Origin: CAINDR01 sp964495615
Lineage (GTDB): Bacteria > Patescibacteriota > Patescibacteriia > Patescibacteriales > UBA12465
NCBI GenBank assembly: GCA_964495615.1
Contig: CAZBVX010000017.1
Span: 1 to 14,272, forward strand
DNA: 14,272 nucleotides
Direction: 5' to 3'
In this document: piece by piece, positions 7,131 through 13,210 of the stretch
Numbering within the stretch: position 1 is the first letter of the stretch
How the letters are laid out: each line of letters starts with the position of its first letter
Translations under genes and position numbers: made by a program
The notes under the pieces: model-generated
Told to the model about the DNA's origin: nothing
The model's database searches: none
Seen by the model: the letters and a program-made list of their open reading frames with translations, nothing else

Positions 7131-7139
7131 TGTGTATAA
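7131..7139 (-). promoter_or_regulatory. Second DnaA-box-like 9-mer
   Basis: TGTGTATAA is the reverse complement of TTATACACA, which fits the relaxed DnaA box TTWTNCACA. It has the same orientation as the perfect box at 6942. It also overlaps the predicted transcription start of the promoter at 7101-7129. Confidence 0.3.
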
Positions 7140-7390
7140 GTTAGTTCTTTTTAATAAAATTTTTACTGGACTTTTCTTAAATTGTTCATTTTCTTGTTAG
7201 CTCTGATATAACAAGAGTCAGCCAATAAAAGAAATTTCTAAACTGATAATTGCTCAATAACTAAAAAATAGTTTTTAGGCAGCTATTCATTTTCCCTAAA
7301 TTTCGGCTCAAAGACTGGTAAAAATTACTATGAACAAATCAGAATCATAGCTACTCAACAAAAATAGATATCTAAAAAAGATATCTCCAC

Positions 7391-7470
7391 AAGACTTGAA
7401 TATTTTCCCCCATTGAATATTGTATATTTATATATATAATAAAGGGAGATTAATCAAGTCTTTTTTTTAT
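7391..7470 (+). terminator. Possible attenuator: 9-bp inverted repeat plus T-run around the ychF promoter
   Basis: AAGACTTGA (7391-7399) is perfectly complementary to TCAAGTCTT (7454-7462), which runs directly into a T-tract. The 54-nt loop contains the ychF promoter. Only a transcript from further upstream (for example from 7101-7129) would carry both arms. The structure would therefore stop read-through while leaving the proximal ychF transcript unaffected. The long loop makes this uncertain. Confidence 0.35.
7413..7440 (+). promoter_or_regulatory. Promoter of ychF
   Basis: TTGAAT (7413-7418), a 16-bp spacer and a perfect TATAAT (7435-7440) would start transcription near 7447, about 32 nt before the ATG. 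The GGGAG at 7444-7448 is too far from the start codon and too close to the transcription start to be a usual ribosome-binding site. Confidence 0.65.
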
Positions 7471-7478
7471 TAAAACTT

Positions 7479-8546
7479 ATGCCATTATCAATCGGAATCG
7501 TCGGCTTGCCAAACGTTGGGAAATCCACCTTATTTAACATCCTCACCAAAAAAGGCGTGGATGCCTCCAACTACCCTTTTTGTACTATCGAGCCGAATGT
7601 CGGCGTTGTTCGGGTGCCAGATTTTAGAGTAGAAAAATTGGCAGAAATTTCGAAACCAGCAAAAACTATCTATACCACGATTGAGTTTGTGGATATTGCT
7701 GGATTAGTTGCCGGCGCCTCCAAAGGGGAAGGTTTGGGAAACAAATTTTTGGCTCACATTCGAGAATGTGATGCTATTTGTGAGGTGGTCAGAGATTTTA
7801 AAGACAGTAATGTTATTCACGTGGATGGCCGTGTTGATCCAGAAAGCGACAAAGAAACCATCAACTTGGAATTAATTTTGGCTGACTTAACAACTATAGA
7901 AAAAAGACTAGAAAAAAGTCGCCGGGAAGCAAAAAGTGGCAACAAAGAAATTATCTTCCAAAATGAAGTCAGTGAAAGAATTTTGAAACATCTAGAATCG
8001 GGAAAGGCAGTTAGAGATCTTGAATTTACGGAAGAAGAAATGGTTTTTGTCAAATCTTTATGTCTTTTAACAATCAAGCCCATGATTTATCTACTCAATA
8101 TTGATGAAGGATATGGTGGCGAAAATATCTTGAAAGCAGAAAAAGAAGAGGTAATTGCTGTGAACGTAAAACTTGAAGAAGAAATTGCCTCCCTGCCAGA
8201 AGAAGAACAAGCAGAATATATCAAAGAATTGGGACTGGAACAAAGCGGTTTGGACAAACTAATCCGCAGCGCTTATGACATTCTCGGTCTAGATACCTTT
8301 TTTACTACTGGTCCAGATGAAACCAGAGCTTGGACTATCAAAAAAGGAACCAAAGCGCCACAAGCTGCCGGTACTATTCATACTGACTTTATCAAAGGTT
8401 TTGTCCGTGCGGAAGTGATTAGTTTTAATCAATTTGTAGCTGCTGGTGGAGATGTCAAAGCAAAAGAACTTGGTACTTTGCGAGTTGAAGGAAAAGAATA
8501 TGTTGTCAAAGACGGCGATATCTGTAATTTCTTAATCAACAAATAA
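7479..8546 (+). CDS. ychF: YchF/OLA1-family P-loop ATPase
   Basis: This 355-aa protein matches the near-universal YchF (Ola1, formerly EngD), an Obg-related cytoplasmic P-loop protein that binds ribosomes and prefers ATP to GTP. Seen here: G1 GLPNVGKS (9-16), the family segment NYPFCTIEPNVG (31-42), G3 DIAG (72-75), and a variant G4 NIDE (207-210) in place of NKxD, which is the known reason for ATP preference. A central coiled-coil (about 135-200) and a C-terminal TGS domain (about 271-355, with FFTTGPDETRAW and a GDICNFL end) follow. It is a stand-alone unit with its own promoter and a terminator shared with the convergent methyltransferase gene. It has no Shine-Dalgarno. Confidence 0.97.
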   Translation: MPLSIGIVGLPNVGKSTLFNILTKKGVDASNYPFCTIEPNVGVVRVPDFRVEKLAEISKPAKTIYTTIEFVDIAGLVAGASKGEGLGNKFLAHIRECDAICEVVRDFKDSNVIHVDGRVDPESDKETINLELILADLTTIEKRLEKSRREAKSGNKEIIFQNEVSERILKHLESGKAVRDLEFTEEEMVFVKSLCLLTIKPMIYLLNIDEGYGGENILKAEKEEVIAVNVKLEEEIASLPEEEQAEYIKELGLEQSGLDKLIRSAYDILGLDTFFTTGPDETRAWTIKKGTKAPQAAGTIHTDFIKGFVRAEVISFNQFVAAGGDVKAKELGTLRVEGKEYVVKDGDICNFLINK

Positions 8547-8555
8547 ATTTCTAAT

Positions 8556-8589
8556 AAAAAGACCCTGTTTTTGACAGAGTCTTTTTTTT
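8556..8589. terminator. Bidirectional terminator between ychF and the methyltransferase gene
   Basis: A 9-bp stem with one C-A mismatch (8560-8568 with 8574-8582) is flanked by A5 on the left and T8 on the right, so it can end transcripts from both convergent genes. The T-run overlaps the stop codon region of the minus-strand gene (stop 8588-8590). Confidence 0.85.
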
Positions 8590-9736
8590 ATTTTTTATCC
8601 AACACCACCACTTCTCGAAATACTTTCTGTCCAGAACGGCCATATAGCACCGAATATACTTTAGTAAAATTTCCTAATCTGGGATTGATATGATTTTCAC
8701 CATAAAAAACTGGCCAAATCATCACTACTCGCCCACCCGGCTTGAGAATCAAAGAAAACTGGGTGAGGGCTTGAGAATAAAGTTCTTCCAAGTTTTCAAT
8801 GACTGTGGGAATGTTTTTCAGGCCCCTTTGCGGACCAAGATAAGGTTCGGTTACTACCACGTCTACAGTTTCGGCTTTAATTACTTTGGATAAATTAATC
8901 ACATTACGATTAATTATTTTAATGTTAGCGCGTTCAAGCTCATAACGTTTGCGCATCCAATTCACATTTTCTCTGGTGTCGCTAACTGCTTTTGGCGACA
9001 AATCGGAACCAATAATATTTTGAAAACCCATTAACATTGCTTCGGTCACTACCGTTCCAGAGCCACAAAAAGGATCCAAAATAGTAGCCTCAGAACTACG
9101 CAAGCCAGCTAAATTTATCATTATTTGTGCTAATTTTGGCGGAAGCATTCCTGATTCATCATCACGAGCTGGGCGTCCATAATCTCTCTTGGATAAATCC
9201 TTAAAATCTTGAACTGCCAAAGTTTGTCCAATAAAAACTTTTCCATCTTTTTTGGCAATTACTAGCTCAACTCCTTTGCCAATTAACTTGTTTTGCGTCA
9301 CCACCACACTGGAAAGCTGCACTTCACGGCTAGTTACTAAGCGGCAAGAAAGACCTTGCTCGCGAAAATATTTCTTTAATTCTAGCCCTAAAACTAGAGG
9401 CTTCTGAATCGCTTCACCATAAACTGAAATCCCAAAACAAAACTTGCCATCGCCATTAGCGCCCTTGGCCCTTGAAGCAATTTTTGCTAATGATAGCTGC
9501 AAATCGAGGGAATTGGGGTTTTTTAATTCTTCATGAAAAATGCCAATTTTAATAATTCCTCCTAATTTTTTGATTAAATTTTCTGGGATTATCTCATTTT
9601 CGGTTTCGAGCATCAAAATCTCTTTGGTAATTAATTTTTTTTCTTTAATTCCCAAAACAGTAGCAATTTCTGCAAAAGAAAGCTCCGGATTTGAACCGAG
9701 AACAAAAAAATATTGTTGTTTCTTTGAATCTGACAT
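8588..9736 (-). CDS. TRM11/Trm-G10-like RNA methyltransferase
   Basis: From the ATG at 9736 this gives 382 aa (388 aa if an upstream ATG at 9754 is used; residue numbers here count from that longer form). The C-terminal half is a Rossmann SAM methyltransferase: LDPFCGSGT (226-234), GSDLSPKAV for motif II, and catalytic motif IV TEPY (302-305). Before it lies GMLPPKLAQIMINLAG, which resembles the linker of archaeal Trm-G10 and eukaryotic Trm11, enzymes that methylate N2 of guanosine 10 in tRNA. The N-terminal half would be the THUMP-like RNA-binding part. The usual DPPY/NPPY is changed to TEPY, so the exact base modified is unsure. The shorter start is preferred because the -10 box (9743-9748) covers the longer one and places transcription initiation at the ATG of 9736. 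Confidence 0.8.
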   Translation of the reverse strand: MSDSKKQQYFFVLGSNPELSFAEIATVLGIKEKKLITKEILMLETENEIIPENLIKKLGGIIKIGIFHEELKNPNSLDLQLSLAKIASRAKGANGDGKFCFGISVYGEAIQKPLVLGLELKKYFREQGLSCRLVTSREVQLSSVVVTQNKLIGKGVELVIAKKDGKVFIGQTLAVQDFKDLSKRDYGRPARDDESGMLPPKLAQIMINLAGLRSSEATILDPFCGSGTVVTEAMLMGFQNIIGSDLSPKAVSDTRENVNWMRKRYELERANIKIINRNVINLSKVIKAETVDVVVTEPYLGPQRGLKNIPTVIENLEELYSQALTQFSLILKPGGRVVMIWPVFYGENHINPRLGNFTKVYSVLYGRSGQKVFREVVVLDKK

Positions 9737-9752
9737 AAAAATACTATATAAC
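9724..9752 (+). promoter_or_regulatory. Possible distal promoter for the rpsF leader
   Basis: TTGAAT (9724-9729), a 17-bp spacer and TATAAC (9747-9752) would start transcription near 9759 and carry the folded region at 9826-9921 into the rpsF message. It overlaps the divergent methyltransferase promoter, so the two cannot be occupied at the same time. Confidence 0.4.
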
Positions 9753-9771
9753 ATAAGTTCAGGTATTGCAA
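9743..9771 (-). promoter_or_regulatory. Promoter of the methyltransferase gene, probably leaderless
   Basis: On the minus strand TTGCAA (9771-9766), a 17-bp spacer and TATAGT (9748-9743) are seen. The base 7 nt beyond the -10 is the A of the ATG at 9736, so the mRNA would have no 5' leader. Confidence 0.6.
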
Positions 9772-9825
9772 TTTTTAAAAAATCATGATAAGGTATCCTT
9801 AATTAAAGATTAATATCTTTCCCAT

Positions 9826-9921
9826 ATCGCCATCATTGGCGATGATTCCAAATTTATTTATGGAATCAAAGGTATTCCGATTTGCCCCAAGGCCGCTCTG
9901 GAATACTGGGGTTTTTATTTT
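9826..9921 (+). promoter_or_regulatory. Candidate structured RNA leader of the rpsF operon (S6:S18-type autoregulation?)
   Basis: Three consecutive foldable blocks are seen: stem ATCGCCA/TGGCGAT (9826-9832/9837-9843), stem GATTCCA/TGGAATC (9844-9850/9861-9867), and GTATTCC (9872-9878) with GGAATAC (9900-9906). CCCCA (9885-9889) can pair with TGGGG (9907-9911), directly followed by TTTTTATTTT. The last two pairings interlock, so they form either a pseudoknot or an antiterminator/terminator choice. No plus-strand gene lies upstream, so a plus-strand terminator here makes sense only for a leader or small RNA. Many bacteria regulate rpsF operons through an S6:S18-binding leader containing CCG; CCG occurs at 9877-9879 and 9893-9895. 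Identity with that RNA family is inferred and not proven. Confidence 0.45.
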
Positions 9922-9990
9922 AAAAAATAAAAAAATAAAATAGAATTGTGTGTTGATAATTAATTAGTAAAAAATTTATCAGTGCCGTTC

Positions 9991-9996
9991 TATAAT
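9991..9996 (+). promoter_or_regulatory. -10 box directly before rpsF
   Basis: A perfect TATAAT ends 4 nt before the rpsF ATG at 10001, so transcription would begin at or within a base or two of the start codon (leaderless). No clear -35 lies 16-18 bp upstream and there is no TG extension, so strength is uncertain. Confidence 0.45.
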
Positions 9997-10000
9997 AATT

Positions 10001-10507
10001 ATGTCAAAAATAAAAAAGTCTGAGCAGAATCATTACGAGATGCTCTTCATTATTCCGAACAAATTCACGGAAGAAGAAGCAAAAGTGCAAATCACCAAAG
10101 TAGAAGAATTAATTTCTTCTCAGGGGGGCACAATTACTTATCGTGAATATTGGGGTAAAAAACGTTTAGCTTACGAAATAAAACACAACCACTACGGTTA
10201 TTATTCTCTTTGCGAATTCGATATTGATCGTTCCGCAATTCTCAAAATTGACAACGACCTTCGTTTATCCAATGATGTTTTGCGCCATCAGATTGTTGTT
10301 GCTGCCGTTCTCTCCAATGAAGAACGTGCTCGCCAAAAATCTTTGAGTGAAAAATTAGCGATCAAAAAAGAAGATGTTGAAAAAAAAGCGAAAACAACCG
10401 AAGAAGAAGCTAAAAAAACTCCAGCTGTCGAAGAAGTAAAAACTAATTCTTCCAATGAATTGGATGAAAAAATGGAGAATATCTTAACCGCTCAAGACTT
10501 GCTTTAA
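10001..10507 (+). CDS. rpsF: Small ribosomal subunit protein bS6
   Basis: This 168-aa protein has the complete bS6 domain at about residues 8-102, recognised by HYEMLFIIPNKF, the segment REYWGKKRLAYEIKHNHYGYY and the end LRLSNDVLRHQIV. bS6 binds 16S rRNA in the central domain as a heterodimer with bS18, whose gene lies two genes downstream. The remaining 65 residues form a Lys/Glu-rich tail, longer than in E. coli (about 131-135 aa in total), which is probably disordered. It is first in the order rpsF-ssb-rpsR-efp. No Shine-Dalgarno precedes the start, and a TATAAT sits immediately before it. Confidence 0.97.
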   Translation: MSKIKKSEQNHYEMLFIIPNKFTEEEAKVQITKVEELISSQGGTITYREYWGKKRLAYEIKHNHYGYYSLCEFDIDRSAILKIDNDLRLSNDVLRHQIVVAAVLSNEERARQKSLSEKLAIKKEDVEKKAKTTEEEAKKTPAVEEVKTNSSNELDEKMENILTAQDLL

Positions 10508-10556
10508 TTAGAAAATTTAAGAGTCATGAATTCTTAAAAATTTCTTAAAAAAACAT

Positions 10557-10988
10557 ATGAATTTAAACAAAGCGATGATTATTGGAAACTTGACTCGCGA
10601 ACCAGAAATGAGAAATACTCCTTCTGGCCAACAAGTCGCTTCATTCTCCGTGGCCACAAATTTTGTTTGGAATGATCAATCTGGCAAAAAGAATGAAAAA
10701 GTTGAATTTCACAATATTATTGCCTGGCGTCGCTTGGCAGAAATTTGTGGACAATATCTTCACAAGGGATCGAAAGTTTATATTGAAGGACGCTTGCAAA
10801 CAACCGATTGGACTGGTCAAGATGGCGTCAAACGCTATCGCACAGAAATCGTTGCTGAAAACTTAATTATGTTGGATAGTAAAGGCGGTTTTGACGGAGG
10901 CGCTCCACGCGCATCTCAAGCTTCTTCCTTTGAAGAATCTGCAGATAATTCCGAAGAAGAAATCCGCGTTGAAAATATTCCATTCTAA
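10557..10988 (+). CDS. ssb: Single-stranded DNA-binding protein
   Basis: This 143-aa SSB has the OB-fold at about residues 1-108 (MNLNKAMIIGNLTREPEMR at the start, then VEFHNIIAWRRLAEICGQYLHKGSKVYIEGRLQT) and a short acidic linker. The tail ends in ENIPF, close to the DDDIPF tip that docks partner proteins. It coats single-stranded DNA as a tetramer during replication and repair. It sits 49 nt after rpsF and 11 nt before rpsR, the classic rpsF-ssb-rpsR order. No Shine-Dalgarno is seen. Confidence 0.97.
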   Translation: MNLNKAMIIGNLTREPEMRNTPSGQQVASFSVATNFVWNDQSGKKNEKVEFHNIIAWRRLAEICGQYLHKGSKVYIEGRLQTTDWTGQDGVKRYRTEIVAENLIMLDSKGGFDGGAPRASQASSFEESADNSEEEIRVENIPF

Positions 10989-10999
10989 AAAATAAAACT

Positions 11000-11212
11000 A
11001 TGGCTATCAAAAAACAAAAAGATTGTTATTTTTGCGCAAATCAATTGGATGTTGACTACAAAGACACCCGCACTTTGCGCCGTTTCGTAAATTTCTACAT
11101 GAAAATGCTTCCGGGAAGCCGCACTGGCGTTTGCGCTTGGCACCAAAGAAAGCTTTCTGTGGCCATCAAACGTGCTCGCATTATGGCCTTACTATCACAC
11201 ACTCACAAATAA
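11000..11212 (+). CDS. rpsR: Small ribosomal subunit protein bS18
   Basis: This 70-aa protein is full length for bS18. The core runs from DYKDTRTLRRFVNFYMKMLP to CAWHQRKLSVAIKRARIMALL, the rRNA-binding part. Cys9, Cys12, Cys45 and His48 form a CxxC...CxxH set, so this is the zinc-binding (C+) form of bS18, as expected in a bacterium that keeps zinc-type ribosomal proteins. It partners bS6, encoded in the same operon. No Shine-Dalgarno is visible in the 11 nt after ssb. Confidence 0.97.
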   Translation: MAIKKQKDCYFCANQLDVDYKDTRTLRRFVNFYMKMLPGSRTGVCAWHQRKLSVAIKRARIMALLSHTHK

Positions 11213-11230
11213 TTTTAATCCTGCCCTATT

Positions 11231-11788
11231 ATGTTAGATTTCAATCAAATCAAAACCGGCAAAGTAATTAAAGTTAATAATTTGCCATACGTCATCGTCA
11301 AAACCGACCATCACAAAATGGGTCGCGGCGGTGCAGTTCTAAAAGTAAAATGCCGCAACTTGATTGATGGCAATACTTTAGAAAAAACTTTCCAAGGAGC
11401 GGAAAAAGCTGATGAAGCGGAAACAGAAGTAAAAAAAGCTAACTTCATGTACAAAGACAAGGAAGAAGCTTATTTTATGGACAACGAAAGTTTTGAACAA
11501 TTTAGCCTTTCTTTGGAATCAATCGGCGAAAAAGAAGGTTTTTTGAAGGAAGGTACTGATGTTAGTGTTTTATATTTCAACGAAAAACCAGTATCTATTG
11601 AGCTGCCAATCAAAATGGAATTCAAAGTTGTTACTGCTCCACCGAGTGTTCGAGGAAATTCTGCCGGCAACGTTACCAAACAAGTTGAATTAGAAACCGG
11701 CGCCTTGATTAACGTTCCCTTGTTCATCAACGAAGGAGATATTATCCGCATCAATACAGATTCTGGAGAATATACTGAACGTGCTTAA
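11231..11788 (+). CDS. efp: Translation elongation factor P
   Basis: This 185-aa protein has the standard three-domain length of EF-P, which binds between the P and E sites and relieves stalling at polyproline. The N-terminal KOW-like domain, the central OB domain and the C-terminal OB domain (ending TDSGEYTERA) are all visible. The tip loop of domain I reads HHKMGRGGA with Arg32 where E. coli has the EpmA-modified Lys34 in PGKGG. Arg at this site is also found in the EarP-rhamnosylated group (SGRNAA context), but the surrounding residues differ. No epmA, epmB, earP or ymfI gene is in the window. It is last in the rpsF operon, 18 nt after rpsR, with a terminator 13 nt after its stop. Confidence 0.96.
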   Translation: MLDFNQIKTGKVIKVNNLPYVIVKTDHHKMGRGGAVLKVKCRNLIDGNTLEKTFQGAEKADEAETEVKKANFMYKDKEEAYFMDNESFEQFSLSLESIGEKEGFLKEGTDVSVLYFNEKPVSIELPIKMEFKVVTAPPSVRGNSAGNVTKQVELETGALINVPLFINEGDIIRINTDSGEYTERA

Positions 11789-11800
11789 ATTTTCCTAGTC

Positions 11801-11827
11801 AAAAAAACCGGTCAAACCGGTTTTTTG
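11801..11827 (+). terminator. Rho-independent terminator of the rpsF-ssb-rpsR-efp operon
   Basis: AAAAAACCGG (11802-11811) pairs with CCGGTTTTTT (11817-11826) around a 5-nt loop, with a T6 end. It is symmetrical, but only plus-strand genes surround it. Confidence 0.9.
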
Positions 11828-11834
11828 ATACCTG

Positions 11835-11843
11835 TGCTATAAT
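11835..11843 (+). promoter_or_regulatory. Extended -10 promoter of the O-antigen-ligase-like gene, probably leaderless
   Basis: TGCTATAAT is a perfect extended -10 (TATAAT 11838-11843). The usual -35 position falls in the terminator hairpin and has no match. The ATG at 11851 is 8 nt beyond the -10, so initiation at or next to the A gives a leaderless message. Confidence 0.6.
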
Positions 11844-11850
11844 TATTGAT

Positions 11851-13206
11851 ATGAATTTATATATTTTTGGCTTGGCAATTTTGTTCACTATTTTAGCTTT
11901 TTTGAATCTCCGAAAGGCTATTTTGCTGTGTTTGGTTTTTTTGCCCTCCTATCTCCTGCGTTTTGAAATTTTTGGCATTCCTTTCACTATTTTGGAACTG
12001 ATGGTACTAATTATTTTTGGCGTCTGGGTAATCAAAAACTGGCGGAAGGTTATTAAACCAAAATCTTGGAAACTGCCGCACTTCTGGCTGGAAGCTCTCT
12101 TGGTAATAGTGGCCGCCAGTATCGGCGTCTGGGTTAATTTCGGTTCAGCCTCTTTGGGAATTTGGAAAGCTTACTTTCTGGAACCGATTCTTTTCTTTTT
12201 TATTATTGTTCAAACCTTCAAAGGGAAAAACGGTGTCAGAAAAATCATTGGCGCCCTGGGTGTTTCTGCTTTTTTAACTGCCCTCTTCGCTATTTATCAA
12301 AAATTTAGTGGCAACTTTATTGCCAATCCTTTTTGGGCAGCCGAAGAAACTCGTCGCGTGGTGTCTTGGTTTACTTATCCAAACGCCGTTGGCCTATTTC
12401 TCGCACCAATCACGATGTTGGCAATGGGAAGATTTTTTTCTTTCCCAGTCAAAAATAATTTTCGTGATTCTTTGAAAAAACTTTTTTATCTGATTTTAAT
12501 TTTAATTTCTGTTACCGCAATTATTTTTGCTCAATCTGAAGGTGCTTTGATTGCCATCCTTGCAAGTAGCTGGTTATTCCTATTTTTCTCAGGTAAAAAA
12601 CCGCGCTATCTCGCCATCACTTTGGCCGTGATTGGTTTGGTTGGTGTTTTTAGTTTTGCACCAATTAGAAATTACGCCACCGAAAAGACAACCTTGATGG
12701 ACTTATCTGGACAAATTCGCCGTCAACAATGGACCGAAACCTGGCAGATGTTAAAAGACGGCAGGCTAATCACCGGTGCTGGCTTGAGCGGTTATCAAAA
12801 AGCAGTTGCTCCATTTCATCAAGATGGAATTTTTGTAAAAAATAATGACCCAGACTGGCTGCGCAAAGTTCTTTGGAACAAAGAATATCGCGACAGTGTT
12901 TGGCAGCCGGTAGAAATTTATTTCTATCCTCACAATATTGTTTTTAATTTTTGGAGCGAACTTGGATTTTTTGGTTTGTTAGTTTTTGTCTGGCTAATTG
13001 GTAAACAATTATTTTTATCATTCCGTACAACACTGAAAGACAAAGACCGCGAACGATTTTTGATTCTCGGCGCTGGCACAGCGATGACAGCAATTATTGT
13101 CCACGGGTTAGTTGATGTCCCTTATTTCAAAAACGATCTCTCCTTAATTTTCTGGACCATTATCGCTTTAACCGCAATCCTAATTAAACCAAAAGAAAAA
13201 GAATAA
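11851..13206 (+). CDS. O-antigen ligase/polymerase-like multi-pass membrane protein
   Basis: This 451-aa protein has about ten or eleven hydrophobic segments. They include 5-32, 45-62, 80-97, 108-122, 134-149, 175-193, 210-228, 229-247, 254-270, 366-387 and 403-447, the last probably two helices. A long outer loop (about 275-360) precedes a PHNIVFNFWSELGFFGLLVF segment. A large loop ending in a PHN-type motif (His361) with a following Glu and Gly is typical of the Wzy_C/WaaL/RfaL family. These enzymes move undecaprenyl-linked glycans onto lipid or protein acceptors or polymerise them outside the membrane. The acceptor is unknown here, and a protein O-glycosylation ligase is possible. No glycosyltransferases are nearby. 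It starts a new unit after the efp terminator, and the pseudouridine synthase follows 4 nt after its stop. Confidence 0.82.
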   Translation: MNLYIFGLAILFTILAFLNLRKAILLCLVFLPSYLLRFEIFGIPFTILELMVLIIFGVWVIKNWRKVIKPKSWKLPHFWLEALLVIVAASIGVWVNFGSASLGIWKAYFLEPILFFFIIVQTFKGKNGVRKIIGALGVSAFLTALFAIYQKFSGNFIANPFWAAEETRRVVSWFTYPNAVGLFLAPITMLAMGRFFSFPVKNNFRDSLKKLFYLILILISVTAIIFAQSEGALIAILASSWLFLFFSGKKPRYLAITLAVIGLVGVFSFAPIRNYATEKTTLMDLSGQIRRQQWTETWQMLKDGRLITGAGLSGYQKAVAPFHQDGIFVKNNDPDWLRKVLWNKEYRDSVWQPVEIYFYPHNIVFNFWSELGFFGLLVFVWLIGKQLFLSFRTTLKDKDRERFLILGAGTAMTAIIVHGLVDVPYFKNDLSLIFWTIIALTAILIKPKEKE

Positions 13207-13210
13207 ATAT

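Larger units (their letters stand above)
6925..7478. other. 550-bp gene-free, AT-rich intergenic region
   Basis: No reading frame of credible length or composition is present on either strand. The region holds two DnaA-box-like 9-mers (6942-6950, 7131-7139), a strong 13-bp hairpin (6978-7007), very AT-rich DNA (about 7010-7090), a promoter-like element with no ORF behind it (7101-7129), an 8-bp stem (7192-7199/7209-7216), a 12-bp long-range pairing (7158-7169 with 7315-7326), two copies of the palindrome AGATATCT (7366, 7379) and the ychF promoter. It could be a replication-origin-like region, a structured non-coding RNA gene, or simply a long regulatory spacer. It is by far the longest gap in a compact window. 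Confidence 0.6.

Noticed and set aside
7366..7386. CRISPR-like repeat from the two AGATATCT copies
   Set aside because: Only two 8-bp copies with a 5-bp gap exist; there is no repeat-spacer array and no cas gene.
6925..7478. tmRNA, RNase P RNA or SRP RNA in the large intergenic gap
   Set aside because: I looked for the tRNA-like ends of tmRNA, the conserved GAGGAAAGTCC-type RNase P core and the SRP GGAAGCAGCC-type loop and saw none.
9737..9754. Upstream start (MLYSIF...) for the methyltransferase gene
   Set aside because: Its codons overlap the best -10 box and the predicted transcription start falls at the internal ATG 9736, which also begins with a more natural N-terminus (MSDSKK). Not fully excluded.
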